The notes under the pieces were generated by a model. The model worked only from the letters and a program-made list of their open reading frames with translations. It did not search any database and was not told the DNA's origin. Of a DNA stretch of 64,000 nt, positions 16,934-25,615 are shown in pieces. Numbering within the stretch: position 1 is the stretch's first letter; each line of letters starts with the position of its first letter. The stretch is from contig NZ_SHKR01000016.1 in assembly GCF_004217145.1 (NCBI RefSeq), positions 310,001-374,000 of the forward strand, written 5' to 3'. Made by a program: the position numbers and the translations under genes. This DNA is from Kribbella rubisoli. GTDB lineage: Bacteria > Actinomycetota > Actinomycetes > Propionibacteriales > Kribbellaceae.

Positions 16934-17272
16934 TCATTCGTCGACGAACGGACGTACTTCGAGCTTGCGGTTGCAGACCCGTGACGCCTCCGCGGCGAGC
17001 TTGAGCGCGACATCGAGGTCCGGCGCCTCGACGATCCAGAGTCCGCCGAGGTACTCCTTCGATTCCACGTACGGCCCGTCGGTGAAGATCGCCGCGTCGC
17101 CGCGGTTGTCCACGACGGCGGCTGTCGCGGGGGAGTCGAGGCCGGCCACGAACACCAGGTACCCGTCGGCTCTGAGCCGCTCGTTGAACGCGTCGACGTC
17201 GCCCGAACCGTCCGCCGCGTCGGCAGTACTCTCGTCGCTCTCGTCGTCGAGCACAGAAATCAGGTACTGCAT
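16934..17272 (-). CDS. DGPF/YCII-domain protein, ECF42 partner (second copy)
   Basis: 112 aa. AIFTDGPYVESKEYLGGLWI and the C-terminal VCNRKLEVRPFVDE closely match the neighbouring DGPF protein, so tandem duplication is likely. First gene of the minus-strand ECF42 operon. CCGACA at 17346-17351 (TGTCGG on the coding strand) could be a -35 element for the sigma factor itself, which in this group prefers TGTCGA-like sequences; this is tentative. Confidence 0.87.
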   Translation of the reverse strand: MQYLISVLDDESDESTADAADGSGDVDAFNERLRADGYLVFVAGLDSPATAAVVDNRGDAAIFTDGPYVESKEYLGGLWIVEAPDLDVALKLAAEASRVCNRKLEVRPFVDE

Positions 17273-17407
17273 CCCGTATCAACTCCTCCGTCGTAGCGCT
17301 CCTCGGTGGCCCGCTCACCCCTTCCACGAACGCCTGCACACCGATCCGACAATCTTCGTTGAAGAAACTTTCCGCGCCGCCGGGGGAGAGGAGGTAGGTT
17401 GCGCGCC

Positions 17408-18232
17408 ATGACCGACCCCATCAGAACCGAGCGGCTCGTACTGCGTGAACCCGAGGCCCGCGATCGTACGGCGGTCATCGAACTCTTCACGTCTCCGGAC
17501 GTCGGCACGTACATCGGCGGCCCCAGAGACCGCGACGAGCTCGAGAGCGCCGTCCCCGAGACACCGAAGAAGCGCCCCGGCTTGTTCATCGTCGACCTCG
17601 GCGGCCAGATGATCGGCATGGTCACGCTAGACCCTCGCGACCCGGACCGACCGGGTGCGGCGTCCACGGAGCTCGGTTACCTGTTCCTGCCTATCTCCTG
17701 GGGCCACGGGTACGCCGCCGAAGCCTGCGCCGCCGCGCTCAATTGGTTCGCCACCACGCGGCCCGGCGAGGCCGTCGCCCTGACAACCCAGTCCGCCAAC
17801 GCCCGGTCCATGCGGCTCGCCCAGAAACTTGGCTTCACCGAAGTAACCCGTTTCCACGAATACGACGCCGAACAATGGCTGGGGGTGTGGTCGGCCCCTC
17901 AGTACAGCGGCACGGACTTCTACTGCGATGTGGCGATCCCTGATCCGAGCCGGCTCAACGTCGTACACGAGGATGAATTGGTACTGGCGTTTCATCACAC
18001 GCGGCCTTTCTGGGCGACGCATATCGTCATTGTGCCTAAGCAGCACATTGCGTCGTTTACCACGGTGGATTCGTCCGACGAGCAGGTGATGCGCCGGTTG
18101 TTCGAGGTTGTTCAATCGATCGCGGGGGAGACCGAGAGAACGACCGGGGCGGCGGCCGTGTTGACGAATCTCGGTGAATACCAGGATTCTAAGCACCTTC
18201 ACATTCACGTCCACAGCGGAGCTCTCCGGTAA
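17408..18232 (+). CDS. GNAT acetyltransferase fused to a HIT domain
   Basis: 274 aa. Residues about 1-165 are a RimJ/RimL-like GNAT (RTERLVLREPEARDR at the N-terminus, GYLFLPISWGHGYAAEACAA as the acetyl-CoA loop, SMRLAQKLGFTEV). Residues about 170-274 are a HIT domain: VVHEDELVLAFHHTRPFWAT, then HIVIVPKQHIASF and the triad HLHIHVHSG. HIT proteins hydrolyse nucleoside-phosphoramidates or dinucleotides. AGGAGG at 17389-17394 precedes; a TTG at 17399 is an alternative start. The fusion within one frame is unusual. Confidence 0.88.
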   Translation: MTDPIRTERLVLREPEARDRTAVIELFTSPDVGTYIGGPRDRDELESAVPETPKKRPGLFIVDLGGQMIGMVTLDPRDPDRPGAASTELGYLFLPISWGHGYAAEACAAALNWFATTRPGEAVALTTQSANARSMRLAQKLGFTEVTRFHEYDAEQWLGVWSAPQYSGTDFYCDVAIPDPSRLNVVHEDELVLAFHHTRPFWATHIVIVPKQHIASFTTVDSSDEQVMRRLFEVVQSIAGETERTTGAAAVLTNLGEYQDSKHLHIHVHSGALR

Positions 18233-18280
18233 TCCGTGTGCGAGGTCGCAGGCGTGACAGCTATGGTCGGCCTCGTGGCG

Positions 18281-19039
18281 ATGGCAGACGACGCACAGAC
18301 AGACCTTCCAGCAGATCCGAGCGCTCCCTGGCTCGAACTTGCTCCTCACTACGAGCGCGCCCGAGCCAGGGAGGACTCGCTGGATCGGCTTGTCGAGTGG
18401 CCTGCGCAGCGACACCTGCTGGGTGATATCACCGGATGCTCAGTGCTCGATGTCGGTTGTGGCAACGGCGGCAAGCTCGCTGAGTTGGTCGGAGACGGTG
18501 CGACCGCCTCGGTAGGTGTTGACCTCAGTGGCAACTTCCTCAATGACCCGCTGCCCGGCTTGGAGTTCATCCGAGGAGATCTCTCTGAGCTGGATTCTCT
18601 GCCTGGGCTCGCCGGTCGCAGGTTCGACCGGATCTTGTTCCTGCAGTCTTTCGGTTACGCGAAAGATCCGGTCCGCACCCTGCAGGCAGCGCGCGCAATG
18701 CTGGCCGACGACGGATTCATCCTGTTGACCAGGACGCAGCCAATCCGATACGCCGTCGAACGGTCCGAACAGAATGGCACCTCCCTGGGCGAGGAGTATT
18801 TCTCCACCGCCCCGTTCTCCTACCTCAGCGGCTGGAACGACCAAATCACCCTCACCAAGCGTGCCTACACGATCTCTGACCTGCTCAACGAGTTCGGTGC
18901 GGCCGGGCTGTGGGTCGAGACCGCGCTCGAGCCCCAACTGCCCGAGGACGCCCGACTCCGCTACCCGCACAAGCAGGCGTGGATGAACAAGTACCTCGGC
19001 ATCCTGATCTTCAAGCTCCGGCCGCTTCCCAGCCAGTAG
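18281..19039 (+). CDS. Class I SAM-dependent methyltransferase
   Basis: 252 aa from ATG 18281; in-frame ATG 18263 and GTG 18236 are alternatives and no strong ribosome site decides. Motif I SVLDVGCGNGGKLAEL (about 54), acidic GVDLSGNFL, GDLSELDSLPG and FDRILFLQSFGYAKDP complete the fold; RAMLADDGFILLTRTQ is the usual post-motif. Substrate unknown. Confidence 0.85.
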   Translation: MADDAQTDLPADPSAPWLELAPHYERARAREDSLDRLVEWPAQRHLLGDITGCSVLDVGCGNGGKLAELVGDGATASVGVDLSGNFLNDPLPGLEFIRGDLSELDSLPGLAGRRFDRILFLQSFGYAKDPVRTLQAARAMLADDGFILLTRTQPIRYAVERSEQNGTSLGEEYFSTAPFSYLSGWNDQITLTKRAYTISDLLNEFGAAGLWVETALEPQLPEDARLRYPHKQAWMNKYLGILIFKLRPLPSQ

Positions 19040-19054
19040 CCGCGTCCGGCTGTC

Positions 19055-19912
19055 TCACCGAAACGCTGCGATGGCTCGGGCAGCTATCCGCTGGTTGCGC
19101 TCGTTGCGGTCGACGTCCCAAGTCGGCCAGCCGTCGTCGAGGGTCGGAGTGTGCCCGCTGCGGACAGACTCCCGATACTGGATGCAGGCAAGCCACAGCG
19201 GTTTCATACCGAGGATCCCAGGGAGCCTCTGGATTTCTTCGTCGGTGAGCTGCACATGCTCGGAGTAGCCACGCGCCGCCGCGTCGACAAGGGCTAGATC
19301 GCCCTCTGCCGCAGTCGTCAGCAGCCAGGCGAGCGCGGGTAGTCGCGGACCGCGGCCAGACCCCGCCCAGCCGACGATGACGAGATCTCCCGGCGTACCG
19401 ACGGCTGACCAGGCGTGATAGTTGCCATGGGTCAGAGCCGGGGGGAGTCCTTCAGCGTCATCGGCGTTCTCGACACGATCACGCAGCAACTCGAAACCTT
19501 CCCGGCCCTCGGGGGCGACCTCGTCCTCGACGCTGACCAGGAAGCTCATGGCCGCGGCAAGATCCTCTTTTGGCCGTCCAACGTGGAAGCCGCCACCGGC
19601 TTCGTCGGACCCACCGTCCCGGGCGACTGCGCCATCACCTGCGGGGAGAGCGTGCAACCGCCCGAGCAGAGTCCCGAGTTCGTGGTGTACTGCGGCTTCG
19701 GGCGCATCGGGCCGACCACCTTCGACGAACCTCGTCACGATCACGCCGCTGCCGTTGAACACCGACACCGGCTCCGCATGCGCGACGCGTTCGGCCGGGA
19801 AGTTGTGCTCAGCCAGGAATCGCAGGATTTCCGCGTCGCCCTCGACCCGGCTGACCTGGTCTGCCGGCGAGGAGAAGATACGCGCAATCCACGGCGCCGC
19901 CGTAGCGCCCAT
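19055..19912 (-). CDS. Phosphotransferase-fold protein, probably catalytically inactive
   Basis: 285 aa. PWIARIFSSPADQVSRVEGD, AEPVSVFNGSGVIVTRFVEG and GRGPRLPALAWLL match an actinobacterial APH-like family. The catalytic loop is THGNYHAWS rather than HxDxxxxN, and the metal-site segment is VIVGWAGSG rather than VIDW. Both key aspartates and the loop Asn are therefore absent. The start ATG 19912 is the only option before an in-frame stop, leaving a short N-lobe. It may be a pseudokinase or a decaying gene. Confidence 0.7.
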   Translation of the reverse strand: MGATAAPWIARIFSSPADQVSRVEGDAEILRFLAEHNFPAERVAHAEPVSVFNGSGVIVTRFVEGGRPDAPEAAVHHELGTLLGRLHALPAGDGAVARDGGSDEAGGGFHVGRPKEDLAAAMSFLVSVEDEVAPEGREGFELLRDRVENADDAEGLPPALTHGNYHAWSAVGTPGDLVIVGWAGSGRGPRLPALAWLLTTAAEGDLALVDAAARGYSEHVQLTDEEIQRLPGILGMKPLWLACIQYRESVRSGHTPTLDDGWPTWDVDRNERNQRIAARAIAAFR

Positions 19913-20010
19913 GCTGCTGGAGCCCGCACAACCATGTCAACCAGAGGGCGGGATCGGGTCCGTCGGCAAACCGCAGGCGAGACGGGGGAGCACGGCTTAA
20001 AGTGCTGTGC

Positions 20011-20922
20011 ATGTGCAGGACTCATCCCGAAGGGCTGCCGGCCGGGGTTCTGGACGACGTGGCCGGCGTGGTCGGGGCAGAGGTCACTCTTCTCGGTCGC
20101 CTACCCGGAGGCTTCGATGTGGGTGCCATGCGCGTTGAGTTGGCCGGAAGGGCAAATGCAGTGCTCAAAGCATGGCCGAGGGCACGCCCCGACCAGCTGG
20201 ACGAGTCGTTGCGAACCCAGAGAATCGTCGAGCACATGCGCACGCGCGGCTATCCCACCCCGGCCTGGCTCGGAGTGGGAGCCACAGCCACACATGTATG
20301 GCACCTGATCGACTTCGTCGACGCAGCTCCCGCGCCAGAGCTGACCCCCTCCCTCGTTGAGCAGCTGATGGAGATCAACGAGCTCCAGGCCGGCCAAGCC
20401 TCCGAGCCCTACGACCACTGGTCGTACGCCTGGCGTCTCGCCACCGGTCAGGACTTTGGGCAAGACCTAGCTCCGAGTCTGTCGAGGGCTGTCGCCGGGC
20501 TTTCGGGTTACTCCTCCGCGGTATCGGCATTGGTGGAGCGCCTGCGCCTCATGTGTGCCGACGGCTCCCCACCACCAAAGCCACCTGACATGGTCCACGC
20601 CGACTTCAAGCCCGACAACGTCATGGTCCGTGACGGCGCGGTCGTTGCAGTTGTGGATATCGGGAACGCAGGCAGCGGCACACGCGCGACCGATCTCACC
20701 ACCCTCCAGTGGCACACCTTCCAAGATCCGCTCGACGGTGCCCGACGGCGCCTATCGACGAGAATCCTCGACCTCGTCGATTGGGAGGGAGCGGCAGTCC
20801 TCGCCGCGACACAGATCCTTACGCAGCTCGAGTGGCCCATCCGTCACGGGCACCACGATGTCGTTCCAGGTGTGGTCAAGCGCGGCCATCGCGCCCTCGA
20901 CGAACTGAACGCGCTCCGCTAA
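20011..20922 (+). CDS. APH-family phosphotransferase
   Basis: 303 aa from ATG 20011 (a GTG lies 9 bp upstream). Catalytic loop VHADFKPDNVMV (about 197-208) and VVDIGNAGSGTRATDL keep the catalytic and metal-binding residues, with DIG for DFG. Small-molecule kinase of unknown substrate. It diverges from the probably inactive relative at 19912. Confidence 0.85.
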   Translation: MCRTHPEGLPAGVLDDVAGVVGAEVTLLGRLPGGFDVGAMRVELAGRANAVLKAWPRARPDQLDESLRTQRIVEHMRTRGYPTPAWLGVGATATHVWHLIDFVDAAPAPELTPSLVEQLMEINELQAGQASEPYDHWSYAWRLATGQDFGQDLAPSLSRAVAGLSGYSSAVSALVERLRLMCADGSPPPKPPDMVHADFKPDNVMVRDGAVVAVVDIGNAGSGTRATDLTTLQWHTFQDPLDGARRRLSTRILDLVDWEGAAVLAATQILTQLEWPIRHGHHDVVPGVVKRGHRALDELNALR

Positions 20923-20997
20923 CTGCAGAACGGGCCGGGCGAGGCGGTAGGTTCCATGGCTGTCCCTGCCTATCTGTCGTCGGAGAGGTGTGACCGC

Positions 20998-21732
20998 ATG
21001 TCAATGATCAGTAACTCAGAGGCGATCGCAGCGTGGTCGGCGATGCCGATTGACGCGATTGAGGCGTACGACGATCAGGGCGACTTTCCCAAGCGCCACT
21101 TGATGAATGGGAACCTGCTCCGGATGCTGGGGCCGGTCGATGGCCGGAAAGTCCTCGATGCAGGCAGTGGCGAAGGCTATTTGAGCCGACTGATGGCCGA
21201 TGGGGGAGCTGAGGTGGTTGGTGTGGAGCCGGCTGCCGCACTGCTGGCACGCGCTCAGAAGATCGAGCAGGAGCGGCGTCAGGGGATCAGGTTCGTGCAG
21301 GCTGATCTCTCGACGTTGCCGGAGGTTGGTCAGCCGTTCGATGCGGTGGTCTGCAGCATGGTGCTGCTCGCCATACCCGCTTGGCAGTCGGCGATGGCGG
21401 CGTGCGTCGGCGCGCTGAAGCCGGGCGGCCGGTTCGTCTTCTCGATCACTCATCCGGCGTTTGAGAATCTCTACCCAACGTGGCGGGATCACGGTCATTA
21501 CCAACTTGATCGGTACCTGGATGAGTACGAGATGCCAGAGGGCTGTGCACCCGATTTCCACCGGCCATTGTCGGCCTACATCAACGAGGTCGTCGGTCTC
21601 GGCTGTCGCCTGACTGAACTGTGCGAACCGAGACTTGATCCACAGGTCGCATCAGAGAGCGGAATCGACGCTATCGAGTCCTACGTCGCGCTGCCGAACT
21701 TCCTGATCATCAGCGCCGAACGCGACAGATGA
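20998..21732 (+). CDS. Class I SAM-dependent methyltransferase
   Basis: 244 aa. ATG 20998 is preferred because GGAGAGG is positioned 9 nt upstream; a longer frame opens at 20956. KVLDAGSGEGYLSRLMADGG (motif I), VVGVEPAAALLARAQ, FDAVVCSMVLLAIP and ALKPGGRFVFSITHPAFENL are all classical. The SITHPAF segment is shared with UbiE/menaquinone-like small-molecule methyltransferases. Last intact gene before the integrative-element remnant. Confidence 0.87.
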   Translation: MSMISNSEAIAAWSAMPIDAIEAYDDQGDFPKRHLMNGNLLRMLGPVDGRKVLDAGSGEGYLSRLMADGGAEVVGVEPAAALLARAQKIEQERRQGIRFVQADLSTLPEVGQPFDAVVCSMVLLAIPAWQSAMAACVGALKPGGRFVFSITHPAFENLYPTWRDHGHYQLDRYLDEYEMPEGCAPDFHRPLSAYINEVVGLGCRLTELCEPRLDPQVASESGIDAIESYVALPNFLIISAERDR

Positions 21733-21806
21733 CCAGGCAGTGACCTCCGGTTGAGGCGTACGCAGGCTACTAGTTGACATAATGTCCATTATCGGCGCTT
21801 AAGTAG

Positions 21807-21950
21807 GACGAGTTGAAACAGGCCGGCCACGCCTACGCGTCGGTCACCAGCGTCTACACATCGGTCGGTGACGACTTCAAGCAGAAAGCCATCCAGAAGA
21901 TGATCACCCGCCGCATTGCGCGTCCCGAGGAGGCGAATCCCGATGGCTGA
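21807..21950 (+). pseudogene. C-terminal remnant of a tyrosine recombinase
   Basis: Directly after an in-frame TAG (21804-21806) the frame reads DELKQAGHAYASVTSVYTSV and then GDDFKQKAIQKMITRR to TGA 21950. The GHAYASVTSVYTSV segment corresponds to the GHxxxxTTxxYxH-type end of phage integrases, including the nucleophile Tyr. About 46 codons survive and the catalytic body is missing. It keeps the 8-bp overlap with the following HTH frame, as in intact actinobacterial elements. Confidence 0.6.
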
Positions 21951-22295
21951 GCAACGCCGCATCGGCTACAAGTGGAACCTGCGCACCGTGATGGCGCAGC
22001 GGAACCTCTGGAAGAGCACCGAGCTCATGCCGCTGCTCAAGTCGCGCGGCATCAACCTGTCCGAGAGCCAGGTCTATCGACTCGCCACAGCCACCCCTGA
22101 GCGCATCCCGGCGCGCACGTTGCGGCCCTGTGCGACGTCCTCTGCTGCGAGCCCAACGACTTGTTCGAGCCGTACGTCGAGCTGCGCGCAGCGAAGACCG
22201 CGGACGCGCCGAAGCGGCCCGAGGACGTCGGAGTGAAACCGGGGAACCCGATCGCGCGCCGCGTGCGGCTCGTCCTGGACGACGAAGATGGCTAG
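21943..22295 (+). pseudogene. XRE-type HTH regulator of the element, frameshifted
   Basis: From ATG 21943 the frame gives RIGYKWNLRTVMAQRNLWKS, then LMPLLKSRGINLSESQVYRL, an XRE helix-turn-helix. Around 22117-22125 a single missing base (TTGCGG instead of a TTGGCGG-like sequence) moves the reading frame. The continuation ALCDVLCCEPNDLFEPYVEL to DDEDG and TAG 22295 is in the shifted frame. Repairing one base would restore a protein of about 117 aa. A sequencing error cannot be excluded. Confidence 0.6.
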
Positions 22296-22494
22296 ACCCC
22301 GGAAGACGAGCGATCCGACCCGGTGGCCGGTCCCCTGCGGCCGCTGCGGCGGACATCACCAGATCGTTGCCCTCGGCCCGGTGCCGATCATCGCCGACGC
22401 CCTTGGCCACCACCCGTCCACCATCGAGCGCCACGCCATCGGCTCGGACAGCGTGTACTCCCAATACATCGCAGCCAGACGCCAGATGGCCTGA
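22288..22494 (+). pseudogene. Internally deleted protein of the integrative element
   Basis: 68 codons from ATG 22288, overlapping the HTH stop. The beginning, MARPRKTSDPTRWPVPCGRC, is typical of a much longer zinc-ribbon protein encoded next to such integrases. After CGGHHQIVA the sequence jumps to PVPIIADALGHHPSTIERHA, which resembles the far C-terminal part of the same family, and ends after YSQYIAARRQMA. An internal deletion is inferred from memory of the family. Confidence 0.4.
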
Positions 22495-22653
22495 TCGCCC
22501 GCACGCGCTGTCTCCACGCAGACCGTTCGATCATGCCGATGTGCGGTCGCGTCGATAAGCCGTGGAAGGATCTCGGCCTGATCGCGACAATGGCCCAGGT
22601 GTTTGTTGGCCGAGAGGCAGGCTGCCCAAGATCCGGCAAGGAGTGTGCGTCTC

Positions 22654-23415
22654 ATGAGCGAGCAGTTCTACTCGGACGCGAGGTTGTACGACCGGTTGTT
22701 CCCCGGAGGCGAACAGGCCGTCGACTTCTATAGGACCGAGGCCGATCGGCAAGGTGGGTCGGTCTTGGAACTCGGGAGTGGCACCGGACACAAGCTAATC
22801 CCGATCGCATCCGACGGGCATCCGTGCATGGGCCTGGAGCTCTCGCCGGACATGCTTGCCGAAGCTCAGCGCAAGGCAGACGAGCGCGGCGTGGAGGTGC
22901 AGTGGGTGCAGGGCGACATGCGCGAGTTCGACCTGGGAAGAACGTTCGATCTCGTGTTCATCGCCGCCAATTCACTGCTTCATGTGCATGAAACTGAGGA
23001 CTTGGTGGACTGCTTCCGGTCGGTGCGAAAGCACCTGGCGCCCGGAGCGCGGCTCATCTTCGACGTGTTCAACCCGAGCGTGCGCATGCTTGCCCAGGCC
23101 GACGGCGTTCGACGCAGGCGCGACGCATTGTCGTTCGTGGATCCCGATCGTGGCGTAGTCCATGTCGATGTCGCGGAGACCTACGACGCGGCCGCGCAGG
23201 TGACTCGCGGCAGGTGGTACTTCTCGACCGATTCCGAGGTCGACTTCAGTGTCACGCCGCTCGAGATCAGGAGCATCTTCCCCCAGGAGTTGCCGCTGCT
23301 GCTCTCGCTTGGCGGTCTGCGGGTTGATGAACGCTTCGGCGACTGGTCCCGTGCGCAATTCACCGCAGATGCAACGCTCCAACTCTACGTCTGCGCACCG
23401 GACTGGACGCGCTAG
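22654..23415 (+). CDS. Class I SAM-dependent methyltransferase
   Basis: 253 aa from ATG 22654, with AAGGAG upstream. SVLELGSGTGHKLIPIASDG (motif I, about 38), GLELSPDMLAEAQRKA, FDLVFIAANSLLHVHETEDL and HLAPGARLIFDVFNPSV are clear. The C-terminal FSTDSEVDFSVTPLEIRSIF followed by LLLSLGGL matches methyltransferases whose substrate is bound by a beta-rich insert. Flanked by decayed sequence on both sides. Confidence 0.87.
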   Translation: MSEQFYSDARLYDRLFPGGEQAVDFYRTEADRQGGSVLELGSGTGHKLIPIASDGHPCMGLELSPDMLAEAQRKADERGVEVQWVQGDMREFDLGRTFDLVFIAANSLLHVHETEDLVDCFRSVRKHLAPGARLIFDVFNPSVRMLAQADGVRRRRDALSFVDPDRGVVHVDVAETYDAAAQVTRGRWYFSTDSEVDFSVTPLEIRSIFPQELPLLLSLGGLRVDERFGDWSRAQFTADATLQLYVCAPDWTR

Positions 23416-23567
23416 ACCTGAGCGATCTCGGCACCGCCGGAGTCCACCTGGTGTATGGGGAGGACGTGTGGCGGCCCCTGCACACGCCGCGCAGCGCGCC
23501 CCACAAGGAACTCCCCTGGCGGGCCATCCGCGACACCATTGAGTCTGCCATCATCGATGCACCCTGA
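23400..23567 (+). pseudogene. Orphan coding-like fragment
   Basis: In the frame of 23400 the DNA reads GLDALDLSDLGTAGVHLVYG, then EDVWRPLHTPRSAPHKELPW and ends with TIESAIIDAP at TGA 23567. Composition and flow are protein-like, but there is no start codon context and the 5' part lies inside the methyltransferase in another frame. It is probably the 3' end of a lost gene. No family recognised. Confidence 0.35.
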
Positions 23568-23748
23568 GCCTCGCAACCGAGTACTTCACCGCGTGCCCCC
23601 GCCTGGAGCAGCCGGTTGCAAGTGAGGCTGCTCGGGCGACCCTTCTGCTCCGTAGGGGCAGGCACCCTGATCGCGACCCTCTCTCTGCGCTCCGGACGTC
23701 GTCCACCAGGTGCTCATCGTCGCTCGCCGGTGCAGGTCGCGTCGCACA

Positions 23749-24372
23749 TCACGTCGGTTCGGCCGGCTCGCGCATCGTCCATTCGTGCGGCAGCGCCGCG
23801 AACCACATCACGTCGATGCGCTCGCCCTGCCACACGCTGTGTGCGCGCATCGTTCCCTCGTGCACGAACCCCGCTCGGCGGGCCACCGCAGCCGACGCTT
23901 CATTGTCCGCCTCGACCGTCAGGAATGCGCGAGCTGCGCCGAGCTCGAACAACCACCGTGTGAGCAGAACCACCGCCCGAGTCGCGTACCCGCGCCCTCG
24001 CGCGCCCGGCCCGATCCAGTAGCCGAACTGCGCTACGTCTCCCTTCGACCAGTCATCGACGCCGCAGCAGCCGACCAGGCCACCAGAGGCTGCGTCCGTG
24101 ATCGCGAATGCGACACCAGATGGTGGCTGCGCCGCGCCGAACGCCCGCCACCTCGACGCGAACTCGTCGATGATCGCTTCAGCATCCTCGATCGAGAGCG
24201 GCGGAGCCGGCCGGCCGAGTCGGTCGTGGGCCCCGTTGTAACGTCGGATCGCTGGATCGGCGAATGCTTCCGCCATGAACCCGGCGTCATCTCTCGACCA
24301 CGGTCGGAGAGTGACCACACCATCCGAGAGCGACACCACCGGAATATCGGCATCCGCTCCACGCACGTCCAT
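23749..24372 (-). CDS. GNAT family N-acetyltransferase (RimJ/RimL type)
   Basis: 207 aa; ATG 24372 is favoured by GAAAGG about 7 nt upstream, and a GTG lies two codons earlier. VVTLRPWSRDDAGFMAEAFA at the start, YWIGPGARGRGYATRAVVLL as the acetyl-CoA loop and EASAAVARRAGFVHEGTMRA are typical of the RimJ/RimL subfamily, which acetylates N-termini or small amines. Isolated gene flanked by apparently non-coding DNA. Confidence 0.88.
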   Translation of the reverse strand: MDVRGADADIPVVSLSDGVVTLRPWSRDDAGFMAEAFADPAIRRYNGAHDRLGRPAPPLSIEDAEAIIDEFASRWRAFGAAQPPSGVAFAITDAASGGLVGCCGVDDWSKGDVAQFGYWIGPGARGRGYATRAVVLLTRWLFELGAARAFLTVEADNEASAAVARRAGFVHEGTMRAHSVWQGERIDVMWFAALPHEWTMREPAEPT

Positions 24373-24756
24373 CGGCACCTTTCGCTCCGGTTTGACCCCT
24401 GCACGTCGACCCCGGAGTTTACGCCGAGCCTCCTCTGGGGCTCACCGCCGCCAACCTCGGGTCCGCGTCGACGACGAGGACAGCTCAGCCAGCTGGCTGA
24501 GCCGCGAGCCGGCAGGACTGGTTCAGGTCATCCTCCAGGCACCCTCACCTGCCGCGGACCGGGCGCTACTCCCGGCTCATCAACTGCCGTTCCTGCCAGT
24601 TAACCAACGAGAGTAGAAGTAGGCCACGAAGGCGTGCTACCGGCCGCATCGACGGGCAGCCTGCTTGCAGGCGACGCGCGCGGCCCGGCGCTGTCTTCAC
24701 GTGGAGCGCTCGCTCATGTCGATGAGTGACCGGCTCCGGGCCGCATGCCGGGCCGA
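24373..24756. other. Gap without a supportable gene
   Basis: 384 bp with several short open frames but no convincing start, ribosome site or family resemblance. CCTGCCAGTTA at about 24591 recurs near 25580. Probably decayed sequence within the accessory stretch. Confidence 0.4.
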
Positions 24757-25503
24757 TCAGATTTCAGGTGCGGCGGTAGGAGATGCCTCCAGGGTGAAGA
24801 AGATGAAACCGATGAAGCGGGTGGGGTCGGTGTCGCTCGGGGGCAGCAGTTCGGGCGGCGTGTCCGGTGATACTGGCGGCTCGCTGATCGCAGAAATCCT
24901 GAAGCCCGCAGCGGTGAACGACTCCGACATTGCGCTCAGCGAGCGGTACCAGATCGTGAGTGTTGCGGAGACCCCGTCGAAGTCGTACTCCTCCGAGTTC
25001 GGCACGGTCGCGAAGTAGTCGACTTCGGGGTACATCACCGGCGGGATAACCGGGTGGTTGACCACCACGACCAACCGACCGCCAGGCCTCAGCACCCGCC
25101 GCAGCTCGGTCAGCGGGCCCGACCAGTCCTCGAGGTAGTGCAGCACGAGCACAGCCAACGCGTCGTCGAACGCCTCGTTGTCGTACGGAAGCGGCAGAGT
25201 CAGGTCGGCAACCTTCAGGTCGGCGTCGTCTCCGAGCCGTGCACGGGCGAGCCGGATCATCGCAGGGCTCGCGTCGAACCCGGCCACGCTCGCTCCTCGC
25301 TCCTTCAGGTCAGCGACGAGCGGCCCTGAACCGCAGCCGGCGTCCAAGATCCGGCGCCCGGCGACGTCACCCAGCAGGTCGAGCACCGCCGGCCGGGCGT
25401 ACCACCTGTTGAACAGGCCGTTCTCGTTCGCGTGCGCATACGCTTCGGCGAAGCCGTCGTAGTGGTCCGGTTGCTGCTCGGCGGTCTGCGCCTCGGAGGT
25501 CAT
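24757..25503 (-). CDS. Class I SAM-dependent methyltransferase (UbiE-like)
   Basis: 248 aa. RRILDAGCGSGPLVADLKER (motif I, about 50), VAGFDASPAMIRLARARLGD, FDDALAVLVLHYLEDWSGPL and VLRPGGRLVVVVNHPVIPPV follow the UbiE/COQ5-like pattern. Substrate unknown. First in a minus-strand series with acetyltransferase genes to its right, but 112 bp separate it from the next. Confidence 0.88.
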   Translation of the reverse strand: MTSEAQTAEQQPDHYDGFAEAYAHANENGLFNRWYARPAVLDLLGDVAGRRILDAGCGSGPLVADLKERGASVAGFDASPAMIRLARARLGDDADLKVADLTLPLPYDNEAFDDALAVLVLHYLEDWSGPLTELRRVLRPGGRLVVVVNHPVIPPVMYPEVDYFATVPNSEEYDFDGVSATLTIWYRSLSAMSESFTAAGFRISAISEPPVSPDTPPELLPPSDTDPTRFIGFIFFTLEASPTAAPEI

Positions 25504-25615
25504 GCCGAGCTAGTGTGCCAGGTCCGATGGGCCAACTACCTCGTCCCGCAGCCGCAGACGATGCCCTGATCCACCGATCCCTGCCAGTTATCCGAAGCAT
25601 GTTCCAGGCATGGAT

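Noticed and set aside
24373-24756. Short open frames in the gap right of the GNAT gene
   Set aside because: None has a ribosome site, coherent composition or recognisable motif; the repeated CCTGCCAGTTA is too short to support an att site.
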